DNA of 7,955 nucleotides from Candidatus Omnitrophota bacterium (lineage in GTDB: Bacteria > Omnitrophota > Gorgyraeia > Tantalellales > Tantalellaceae), in NCBI GenBank assembly GCA_018814505.1, contig JAHIZQ010000250.1, forward strand, positions 1 to 7,955, read 5' to 3'. The notes below the pieces were generated by a model, which was given only the letters and a program-made list of their open reading frames with translations, was not told the DNA's origin and did no database searches. The position numbers and the translations under genes were made by a program. Numbering within the stretch: the stretch's first letter is position 1; the number at the start of each line of letters is the position of its first letter. Positions 1 through 6,683 of this stretch are shown in pieces.

Positions 1-1
1 A

Positions 2-337
2 GTCAGGTCGAAAGTTTATGACAGAATGATATCAGAAAGAAAACGTGCCGCGGAACAGTATCGTTCTGAAGGAAGAGGAAAAAGCGCGGAAATAACCGGG
101 CAAATGGAAAAAGAACTGAAAATGATTACCTCAGAAGCGTATATGACAGCGCAAGGTCTTCGCGGAAAAGCTGACGCAGAGGCAATTGATATTTATGCCG
201 GAGCATATAATGCGGATCCTGATTTTTATGCGTTTTTGAAAACGTTGGAAACATATAACAATACCGTAGATGGTAATACTACCATAATCCTTACTACGGA
301 CGGAGATTATTATAAATACCTTAAACAGTTAGACTAA
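2..337 (+). CDS. hflC: HflC, C-terminal part (SPFH/band-7 modulator of FtsH protease), 5'-truncated
   Basis: The frame is open from the left edge, so only the last 111 residues are present; the first visible Met is internal. HflC is a membrane-anchored SPFH-domain protein that, with HflK, forms a large assembly around the AAA protease FtsH and modulates its activity. The visible part has the family's C-terminal signature: a charged helix beginning VYDRMISERKRAAEQYRSEG, then an Ala/Glu-rich coiled-coil stretch, the GKADAEAIDIYAGAY segment, DPDFYAFLKTLETY, and the ending DGNTTIILTTDGDYYKYLK. That order of blocks is characteristic of HflC rather than HflK. hflK would be expected just upstream, outside the window. 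The next gene starts 24 bases after the stop, which suggests co-transcription. The assignment rests on recognised motifs, not on an alignment. Confidence 0.9.
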   Translation, partial: VRSKVYDRMISERKRAAEQYRSEGRGKSAEITGQMEKELKMITSEAYMTAQGLRGKADAEAIDIYAGAYNADPDFYAFLKTLETYNNTVDGNTTIILTTDGDYYKYLKQLD

Positions 338-361
338 ATTGACTAGTGAGGATACTGACTA

Positions 362-1087
362 ATGGATGAGAATGCAAAAAAACATGACAGGCAAAAAATT
401 AGCTCAGCGTACAAGGAATTAAGAGAAGCTTATCGGAAACTTGAGAATTCTCAGATTGAAATGATATTTCGTTTGGCGCTTTTAACGGAACTTAGAGACC
501 CTTCAACCGGCACGCATCTTGTCAGGATCGCCGATTATAGTGCGATAATTGCTGAAGGTATGACACTGCCCAAAGAAGATGTTCAATTGGTAAGGTTAGC
601 GAGCCCCATGCATGATATCGGTAAGATAATATTGCCGGATTCTATTCTTAAAAAGAAAGGCAAACTGACTGAAAAAGAAATGGCGCTTATGCGGAAACAT
701 CCTGAAGTTGGCGCTGAAGTTTTCAAAAACGCTAAGAGCGAAATCATGCAAGCCTGCAAACTTATCGCGTATACTCATCACGAGCATTTTGATGGGTCAG
801 GTTATCCTCAAGGCCTGAAAGGGGAGGATATTCCCGTTTATGGCCGAATCGTAGCGTTGGCGGATTGTTTTGACGCGCTTACGTCAAAACGTTCATATAA
901 GGATGCCTATAGCTTTGATAAGTCCGTTTCAATTGTTTCGGAAGAAGCAGGAACGCATTTTGATCCAGCTGTGGTTATATCTTTTATCCGTAACAAAGAA
1001 AAGATAAAGAAAATTTGGGAATCTAATAGGGATATAGAAGTTTTTTTAGAAAACATGGGCATTGTAGAAGATACATTTTTATTCTAG
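362..1087 (+). CDS. HD-GYP domain phosphodiesterase (probable cyclic-di-GMP hydrolase), stand-alone
   Basis: The protein has 241 residues. Residues 1-34 form a charged, probably helical or coiled segment, and the rest is a single HD-GYP domain. Conserved blocks appear in order: ELRDPSTGTHLVR (43-55), the HD pair in HDIGK (84-88), GKLTEKE (100-106), H113, HHEHFDGSGYP (139-149, carrying the GYP signature), RIVALADCFDALTS (162-175) and GTHFDPAVV near residue 200. The metal-binding His and Asp residues all look intact, so activity is expected. Characterised members of the family hydrolyse c-di-GMP to pGpG or GMP, and some act on cGAMP. No receiver, PAS or membrane segment is fused to it, so any input must come from a partner. 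The ATG is preceded by GAGG at 348-351. The 24-base gap from hflC suggests a shared transcript, though a functional link to FtsH control is only inference. Confidence 0.92.
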   Translation: MDENAKKHDRQKISSAYKELREAYRKLENSQIEMIFRLALLTELRDPSTGTHLVRIADYSAIIAEGMTLPKEDVQLVRLASPMHDIGKIILPDSILKKKGKLTEKEMALMRKHPEVGAEVFKNAKSEIMQACKLIAYTHHEHFDGSGYPQGLKGEDIPVYGRIVALADCFDALTSKRSYKDAYSFDKSVSIVSEEAGTHFDPAVVISFIRNKEKIKKIWESNRDIEVFLENMGIVEDTFLF

Positions 1088-1148
1088 AGGTTTTGTGCAA
1101 CCGTAAAGGACAAAGAATCAGATATTTTGCCCTACAGGGGGAGGAAAA

Positions 1149-1325
1149 ATGTCAAAACTAAAAAAACTAATAAAAATATCTAAATCCCAAGTTACAATTT
1201 TTAAGATAACAAACCGTAAAGGGTATGCCGCTATTTGTAAAAATAATCTTACCGAGGGCAGAACAACTGCTCAGGCAATGGACAGAATGACTAAAGCCCT
1301 TAAACGAATGGGATATGAAATCTAG
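1149..1325 (+). CDS. Small basic protein, 58 aa, HicB-like sequence pattern
   Basis: The gene starts at an ATG preceded by a strong ribosome site (GGGGGAGG, 1137-1144). It encodes 58 residues and ends with TAG. The protein is strongly basic: 14 Lys/Arg against 3 Asp/Glu. The layout suggests two short strands (VTIFKI at 15-20, GYAAIC at 25-30), a turn LTEGRT (34-39) and a C-terminal helix TAQAMDRMTKALKRMGY (40-56). This strand-strand-helix order, with the spacing GYxAxC...TEGxTxxxA, resembles the N-terminal fold of HicB antitoxins (GYvAycPdLpGC.tqGdT.eEA). The part after the helix, where HicB carries a DNA-binding domain, is absent, and there is no HicA-like toxin next to it. It lies 61 bases after the HD-GYP gene and 32 bases before the M50 protease gene. 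A complete toxin-antitoxin pair is unlikely; a free-standing HicB-fold protein or an unrelated small conserved protein are the alternatives. The coding call is good, the family is tentative. Confidence 0.72.
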   Translation: MSKLKKLIKISKSQVTIFKITNRKGYAAICKNNLTEGRTTAQAMDRMTKALKRMGYEI

Positions 1326-1344
1326 TTAGCAGTTGACAGTTAAC
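1324..1344. repeat. Three tandem degenerate 7-base units (AGTTRRC type)
   Basis: Three consecutive heptamers, AGTTAGC, AGTTGAC and AGTTAAC, begin within the stop codon of the 58-residue gene and fill most of the gap to the next start. Each differs from its neighbours at only one or two positions. Period 7 also appears in the larger spacer repeat at 2213-2254, though with a different unit. With only three units, chance cannot be excluded. Confidence 0.45.
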
Positions 1345-1357
1345 ACCTGAAGAAAAT

Positions 1358-1957
1358 ATGTTTATACCAATAATTGTTTTTCTTATTGTAATTGTTGCGC
1401 ATGAAGTCGCGCATGGATACGCGGCTTATCTTTTAGGCGATGATACAGCAAAAAATGCCGGAAGATTATCTTTAAATCCGCTTGTACACGCGGATATGGT
1501 AGGTACAATAATACTGCCGATTCTTCTTATTGTAACACATTCTCCTGTAATATTCGGATGGGCAAAGCCTGTTCCCATAAATCCACGGAATTTCAAAAAT
1601 CCGCGAAAAGGTATTTTTCTTTCATCTTTGGCCGGGCCGGCCGCTAATTTTTGTTTGGCGGTTTTATTTGCGGTTATATTTAAGACACATATTTTTTCAC
1701 CGCACTCTATTGGCTGGACATTTTTGGCAACAGGAATTATTATTAGCCTTGTTTTAGGCATATTTAACCTTATACCCATACCACCTCTTGATGGCGCGAA
1801 TATTCTTATGGCAATGTTGCCGTTAAGGTTTTTAAGTATTTTTGAGAGAATCGGAAAATATGGGTTTATCATATTAATAATTCTGTTGTATCTGGGGCTT
1901 CTTGATAGAGTTATTCTTCCTTTAGTATCTTTTCTAACAAAGGTTTTGATTGGGTAG
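1358..1957 (+). CDS. Membrane-embedded M50 family zinc metalloprotease (site-2-protease type)
   Basis: The protein has 199 residues, mostly hydrophobic, with about five or six membrane segments. The first (residues 2-14) leads directly into the zinc motif HEVAH (15-19), giving H15, E16 and H19. The third zinc ligand is expected in the later membrane segment GIFNLIPIPPLDGANIL (134-150), which contains the family's N-P-DG signature (N137, D145, G146). The middle holds FGWAKPVPINPRNFKNP and LAGPAANF, both typical of the compact S2P/YwhC-like branch without PDZ or CBS domains. Such proteases cut substrates inside the membrane; the substrate here is unknown. No in-frame start lies between a TGA at 1334-1336 and this ATG, and the ribosome site is weak (only GAAG nearby), so translation may be modest or coupled. 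A fragment of RseP is less likely because both active-site halves are present at the usual short length. Confidence 0.93.
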   Translation: MFIPIIVFLIVIVAHEVAHGYAAYLLGDDTAKNAGRLSLNPLVHADMVGTIILPILLIVTHSPVIFGWAKPVPINPRNFKNPRKGIFLSSLAGPAANFCLAVLFAVIFKTHIFSPHSIGWTFLATGIIISLVLGIFNLIPIPPLDGANILMAMLPLRFLSIFERIGKYGFIILIILLYLGLLDRVILPLVSFLTKVLIG

Positions 1958-2006
1958 GGTAATATAATCTGAAAGAAAATATTTGTTAAAACAACGTAGG
2001 AGGGAA

Positions 2007-2210
2007 ATGGCGCAAAAAAAAATACCAAAAATATTAGAAGAATATTGTATTGGATGTGGACATTGTGTTATGGCTTGTCCGTTGGGAGTGCTAAAGGTAG
2101 TAGACAAAAAATCTAAAGTGGTAAATCCGTCAGCCTGTGACAGCGAAGGTAGATGTATTTCAGCATGTCCGCAAAAAGCGATACCAAATTTGGAAGAAAG
2201 AGAATACTAG
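2007..2210 (+). CDS. Small ferredoxin of the 2[4Fe-4S] type with one cluster Cys replaced by Glu
   Basis: The ATG at 2007 was chosen because AGGAGG lies just before it (1998-2003, a short 3-base spacing). An in-frame TTG at 1983 would add eight residues upstream of that site. The product has 67 residues. The first iron-sulfur motif is complete: C14-x2-C17-x2-C20-x3-C24-P. The second is C44-x2-E47-x2-C50-x3-C54-P, so the usual middle Cys is Glu47. In this fold cluster A takes C14, C17, C20 and C54, while cluster B takes C24, C44, C50 and residue 47. Cluster B may therefore be [3Fe-4S] or a [4Fe-4S] with a non-Cys ligand, as known for Asp in Pyrococcus furiosus ferredoxin. The protein is presumably a soluble electron carrier. 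No partner oxidoreductase is adjacent, so it could also be a subunit acting with enzymes encoded elsewhere. It follows the M50 gene by 49 bases. Confidence 0.9.
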   Translation: MAQKKIPKILEEYCIGCGHCVMACPLGVLKVVDKKSKVVNPSACDSEGRCISACPQKAIPNLEEREY

Positions 2211-2212
2211 AA

Positions 2213-2321
2213 ACACGAAGCACGTAACACGCTACACGTTACATGTTACACATTGATGTAGGGACGCCTGTCCGTTATATAATCCGTACAACATGTGACG
2301 TGAAGCGTGCCACGAGTTACG
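2213..2321. repeat. Spacer built of degenerate 7-base units arranged as an imperfect inverted repeat
   Basis: The left side reads as six consecutive heptamers: ACACGAA, GCACGTA, ACACGCT, ACACGTT, ACATGTT and ACACATT (2213-2254). On the right, the reverse complement carries GCACGCT, TCACGTC and ACATGTT. Arms 2228-2251 and 2286-2309 are 24 bases each and pair at 20 positions. Further out, CGTAAC and GTTACG can pair after a bulge. The 34-base centre includes GTAGGGACGCCTGTCC with a small GGAC/GTCC pairing. No T-tract follows, so it is not a typical intrinsic terminator. It fills nearly all of the gap between the ferredoxin gene and birA. It is probably a dispersed intergenic element or an RNA hairpin; a role is unknown. 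Confidence 0.65.
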
Positions 2322-2328
2322 CAAAATT

Positions 2329-3303
2329 ATGAAAGACTCTGAGATTAAAAGAAAAATATTAAAGTTTTTTTATGAAAAAGCAGAAGGATATGTTTCAGGT
2401 GAAGACATTTCTGAAGCGTTGGGTTTTTCCCGTGCCAATTCGTGGAAGTACATCAATAAAATTCGCAATGACGGTTATGAGATTGAAGCTGTTCCGCATT
2501 TGGGTTACAAGTTAAAATCCCAGCCGGATAAACTGTATGCATATGAAATAAGTCGAGGAGTAAATACCGATATTATAGGGAAAAAGAGTATATTTTATTA
2601 TGATAGTGTTTCTTCAACGAATGATACGGCTTATGAATTGGCTGAAAAAGGTGAGCCGGAAGGTACGATTGTCATCGCGGAAGGCCAGACTTGCGGTAAA
2701 GGAAGAATGGGGAGAAAATGGCTTTCACCGAAAGGAAAAGGCATCTATCTTTCCATTATTTTACGCCCGGATATGGAAATAGATAGGATTCCATCTATAA
2801 CTCTTGTTATGGCACTATCGGTTCAGCGGACAATAAAAAAAATGTGCGATATAAATGCCGGAATCAAATGGCCGAATGATATACTTATTAACGGGCGGAA
2901 GGTATGCGGAATTTTAACTGAAATGAAAGCTCAGCCGGATGTGGCGGATTTTTTAATTGTAGGTATCGGAATGAATATTAATGCCGAGAAAAAACAAATT
3001 CCGCCGGAAGCGGTGAGTTTAAAAATGGAAATTGGGCGAGAGATTAACAGGACGAGTTTTTTAAGATGTTTGTTGGAAGAAATTGAAAAAGATTATAAGA
3101 AGATTAAAAGAGAGGGCTTTCCTTCTTTAAGAGATGAATGCAGAAAACTATCAACAGTAATTGATAAACAAATAAAAGTTAGAGAACATAATAAGTTGAC
3201 TGAGGGTATTGCAGTTGACATAGATGAAAAAGGGGCGCTTGTTATTAGGACAAAAACAGGCGATGTAAAAAGAATTTTCAGTGGAGATGTGAGTATTAGG
3301 TAA
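2329..3303 (+). CDS. birA: Bifunctional biotin-protein ligase / biotin operon repressor BirA
   Basis: The protein has 324 residues in the classic three-part arrangement. Residues 1-62 form a winged helix-turn-helix (SGEDISEALGFSRANSWKYI), so DNA binding as a biotin-responsive repressor is likely. Residues about 85-270 are the ligase core: SSTNDTA (95-101), the biotinyl-adenylate loop GKGRMGRKW (123-131), KWPNDI (180-185), GILTE (194-198) and VGIGMN (211-216). Residues about 277-324 are the SH3-like C-terminal domain ending in SGDVSIR. It activates biotin with ATP and attaches it to the biotin carrier protein of acetyl-CoA carboxylase and similar enzymes. Its length matches the E. coli enzyme (321). 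The start is the first Met after the repeat spacer; no clear ribosome site precedes it. No biotin synthesis genes are in the window, so its regulon must lie elsewhere. coaX follows closely, a pairing seen in many bacteria. Confidence 0.96.
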   Translation: MKDSEIKRKILKFFYEKAEGYVSGEDISEALGFSRANSWKYINKIRNDGYEIEAVPHLGYKLKSQPDKLYAYEISRGVNTDIIGKKSIFYYDSVSSTNDTAYELAEKGEPEGTIVIAEGQTCGKGRMGRKWLSPKGKGIYLSIILRPDMEIDRIPSITLVMALSVQRTIKKMCDINAGIKWPNDILINGRKVCGILTEMKAQPDVADFLIVGIGMNINAEKKQIPPEAVSLKMEIGREINRTSFLRCLLEEIEKDYKKIKREGFPSLRDECRKLSTVIDKQIKVREHNKLTEGIAVDIDEKGALVIRTKTGDVKRIFSGDVSIR

Positions 3304-3346
3304 CCGGTTTGCCGAATCTTCGATGCCGTCGAATAACGGTTAACCG
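3301..3346. other. Short palindromic spacer between birA and coaX
   Basis: The stretch contains a small hairpin, TTCGA (3319-3323) with TCGAA (3329-3333) around a 5-base loop. It also has an outer pair TAACCG (3301-3306) with CGGTTA (3337-3342). The hexamer TAACCG recurs directly at 3341-3346, 40 bases on. There is no T-tract. The structure could influence coaX translation, but that is speculation. Confidence 0.35.
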
Positions 3347-3368
3347 ATTGTTGCGGGGGGGACTTGTT

Positions 3369-4121
3369 GTGAAGTTGTTAATAGACATTGGAAACACAAA
3401 TAGTTCAATTGCTTTTTTTGATAAAAAAAAAGTTGAGAAAAGATACTTTATTCATACCGATAGAGAGCATATCAACAGTAGTGCTTTTAAACGTCTTATT
3501 GGCAAAAAGTTACTTAAAATAGATGCCATAATTATTGTCAGCGTTGTTCCGAAATTTTTAGCATTAATGAAGAAGAGTTTTAAAAGTATTATGCCGGGAA
3601 TACGCATTTATGTTGTTGGGAAAGATATTACGGTACCTATGCGAATAAGGTATAAAAATCCAAAAGAAGTGGGACAGGACAGGTTGGTCGCTTCCTATGC
3701 GGCTGTGCGTTTAAGTCAAGCTCCTGTTATCGTTATAGATTTTGGTACAGCAGTTACTTTTGATTATGTAAATAAGCGGGGAGAATACGAGGGAGGCCTT
3801 ATTTTCCCGGGACTTCGCCTCGCGCTTAAATCATTGCTGGAGAATACCGCGTTACTGCCCGATGTAAGCGTTATTAAACCCGTGAAAGGGTTAATTGGCC
3901 GTAATACCCTAGGTAGTATTAATAAAGGTGTTGTTCTTGGGTATTCTGCTGTGTGTGACAGTTTTATCAAATCATTTCAAAAAAAATACGGAGCATCAAT
4001 TAATGTAGTCGCAACCGGTGGCGATGCCGCGTTCATTAGAAGATATACTGTTGGTATAAAAAAAGTTTTTCCCGATTTGATATTTACAGGCCTTTCATTG
4101 CTGTTAGAAAACATTAAATAA
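3369..4121 (+). CDS. coaX: Type III pantothenate kinase CoaX
   Basis: I chose the GTG at 3369, preceded seven bases upstream by a run of seven G (3355-3361) that can serve as ribosome site. This gives 250 residues beginning MKLLIDIGNTN, the standard family N-terminus; a TTG at 3309 would add 20 residues with no family match. CoaX phosphorylates pantothenate with ATP, the first committed step of coenzyme A synthesis, and belongs to the ASKHA/acetate-kinase fold with a usual length near 255. Motifs seen are D6-IGNTN, VGQDRL (101-106), IDFGTAVTFD (123-132), EGGLIFPGL (141-149), the NTLGSINKGVVLGY segment (179-192) and ATGGDA (215-220). The catalytic Asp of the DFGT block (D124) is present. The type III enzyme is recognised by low ATP affinity and lack of CoA feedback. 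The gene starts 65 bases after birA and is probably co-transcribed. Confidence 0.95.
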   Translation: MKLLIDIGNTNSSIAFFDKKKVEKRYFIHTDREHINSSAFKRLIGKKLLKIDAIIIVSVVPKFLALMKKSFKSIMPGIRIYVVGKDITVPMRIRYKNPKEVGQDRLVASYAAVRLSQAPVIVIDFGTAVTFDYVNKRGEYEGGLIFPGLRLALKSLLENTALLPDVSVIKPVKGLIGRNTLGSINKGVVLGYSAVCDSFIKSFQKKYGASINVVATGGDAAFIRRYTVGIKKVFPDLIFTGLSLLLENIK

Positions 4122-4216
4122 TTTTATTGGTTCATGTTTCTAACTGTCTTAAATATAAGCACTTATCGAGAAATAGGGCTGTTTTCATTTAAAAGATCAT
4201 GGTTTTTAAATAAAAC
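4122..4216. other. AT-rich spacer after coaX, nothing recognised
   Basis: Between the coaX stop and the first groE promoter there is no reading frame with a plausible ribosome site and no hairpin plus T-tract, so no clear intrinsic terminator for coaX. Readthrough into groESL is possible but cannot be judged from sequence. Confidence 0.5.
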
Positions 4217-4244
4217 TTGACAAATGTCAGGGTTTTTCTATAAT
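4217..4244 (+). promoter_or_regulatory. Distal groESL promoter P1 (sigma-70 type)
   Basis: The -35 box TTGACA (4217-4222) and -10 box TATAAT (4239-4244) both match consensus exactly, with a 16-base spacer. The predicted transcript start falls just ahead of, or inside, the first CIRCE operator. Confidence 0.9.
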
Positions 4245-4254
4245 AGGTAATTCA

Positions 4255-4281
4255 TTAGCACTCGCGAACATGGAGTGCTAA
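4255..4281. promoter_or_regulatory. CIRCE operator 1 (HrcA binding site)
   Basis: TTAGCACTC (4255-4263), a 9-base spacer and GAGTGCTAA (4273-4281) give a perfect match to the CIRCE consensus bound by the heat-shock repressor HrcA. It begins 10 bases after the -10 box of P1, a position that blocks transcription initiation. The hrcA gene is not in this window. Confidence 0.97.
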
Positions 4282-4328
4282 TATAATTTGAGCAGTTGTA
4301 AAATCCCAAAAGTTTTTTCAAAAAAAAC

Positions 4329-4356
4329 TTGACAAAAAAACGGGAATTTTTATAAT
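4329..4356 (+). promoter_or_regulatory. Proximal groESL promoter P2 (sigma-70 type)
   Basis: TTGACA (4329-4334) and TATAAT (4351-4356) are again exact consensus boxes with a 16-base spacer. The pair lies exactly 112 bases downstream of P1. An A/T-only inverted repeat (4310-4330) overlaps its -35 box. Confidence 0.92.
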
Positions 4357-4361
4357 AAATA

Positions 4362-4398
4362 TTTTGTTAGCACTCTCATCGTGGGAGTGCTAACAAAA
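4362..4398. promoter_or_regulatory. CIRCE operator 2 (HrcA binding site), extended arms
   Basis: The core is TTAGCACTC (4367-4375), 9 bases, GAGTGCTAA (4385-4393), a perfect CIRCE. Flanking TTTTG and CAAAA extend the arms to 14 paired bases (4362-4375 with 4385-4398). The core starts 10 bases after the P2 -10 box, the same geometry as operator 1. It sits in the groES leader, so the RNA can also fold into a stable hairpin. Confidence 0.97.
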
Positions 4399-4445
4399 TG
4401 TGAATAACGAAATGGAATCATAAAACTAAAACGGAGGGGTGAACT

Positions 4446-6435
<1,990 letters not shown>

Positions 6436-6458
6436 GAAATGTAGGGTAAAATGTTATG

Positions 6459-6495
6459 AAAAAGAGACGGGTTCAAAACCCGTCTCTTTTTTTTT
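6459..6495 (+). terminator. Intrinsic terminator of the groESL operon
   Basis: A 15-bp perfect stem (6459-6473 with 6477-6491) closes a 3-base loop CAA. Its GC-rich core is GAGACGGG/CCCGTCTC. It is followed by, and partly paired through, a run of nine T (6487-6495). It starts 24 bases after the groEL stop. The A-run on the left arm gives it some potential to act on the opposite strand too. Confidence 0.96.
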
Positions 6496-6497
6496 GC

Positions 6498-6538
6498 CAA
6501 AACCATGTTGGAACTCTTGGGGTTCCAGCATGGTTTTG
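6498..6538. repeat. 17-bp palindromic hairpin immediately after the terminator
   Basis: Arms CAAAACCATGTTGGAAC (6498-6514) and GTTCCAGCATGGTTTTG (6522-6538) pair over 17 bases, with one G-T wobble, around a 7-base loop TCTTGGG. No T-tract follows on either side in the right orientation, so it is not an intrinsic terminator. It sits only two bases beyond the T-run of the groESL terminator. It may be a REP-like dispersed palindrome or a 3' RNA-stabilising hairpin. Confidence 0.75.
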
Positions 6539-6683
6539 ATATCTTACGATGTTATAACCGAAAAAGTCTGTTTTTTTCTTTCTTTTTCTTTTTTGGCGTG
6601 ATAAACTGTCCCCTGCTAGTGTGTTAAATTTAAAAAAGTAATTTATTGAGACCAATGTTGTCATAATACATCAAATTAAAAAA
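6539..6683. other. Low-complexity spacer before the secreted-protein gene
   Basis: The spacer contains a pyrimidine-rich tract (about 6567-6595, almost all T with a few C) and then AT-rich sequence with the fragment AAACTGTCCCC (6603-6613). I could not find a convincing promoter: TTGAGA at 6646-6651 has no -10 box at suitable spacing. No ribosome site precedes the ATG at 6684. Confidence 0.5.

Noticed and set aside
1983..2006. Upstream TTG start for the ferredoxin
   Set aside because: The AGGAGG site lies inside this extension and points to the ATG at 2007. The extra residues are not part of the ferredoxin fold.
1426..2028. 200-codon reading frame on the minus strand opposite the M50 protease gene
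   Set aside because: It lies almost wholly antisense to a gene with intact catalytic motifs, and its translation shows no recognisable domain. It is explained as a shadow of the hydrophobic coding sequence.
2213..2321. CRISPR array or riboswitch upstream of birA
   Set aside because: The units are 7 bases with no unique spacers, so it is not CRISPR. I recognise no known riboswitch core, and BirA regulation is normally by the protein itself.
3309..3368. Upstream TTG start extending CoaX by 20 residues
   Set aside because: The extension crosses the palindromic spacer and the G-run, and has no family counterpart. The GTG at 3369 yields the canonical N-terminus.
4310..4330. A/T-only inverted repeat (AAGTTTTTT / AAAAAACTT) as a terminator of the P1 transcript
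   Set aside because: The stem has a single G-C pair per arm end and no T-tract after it, so it should not terminate. It mostly reflects A and T runs next to the P2 -35 box.
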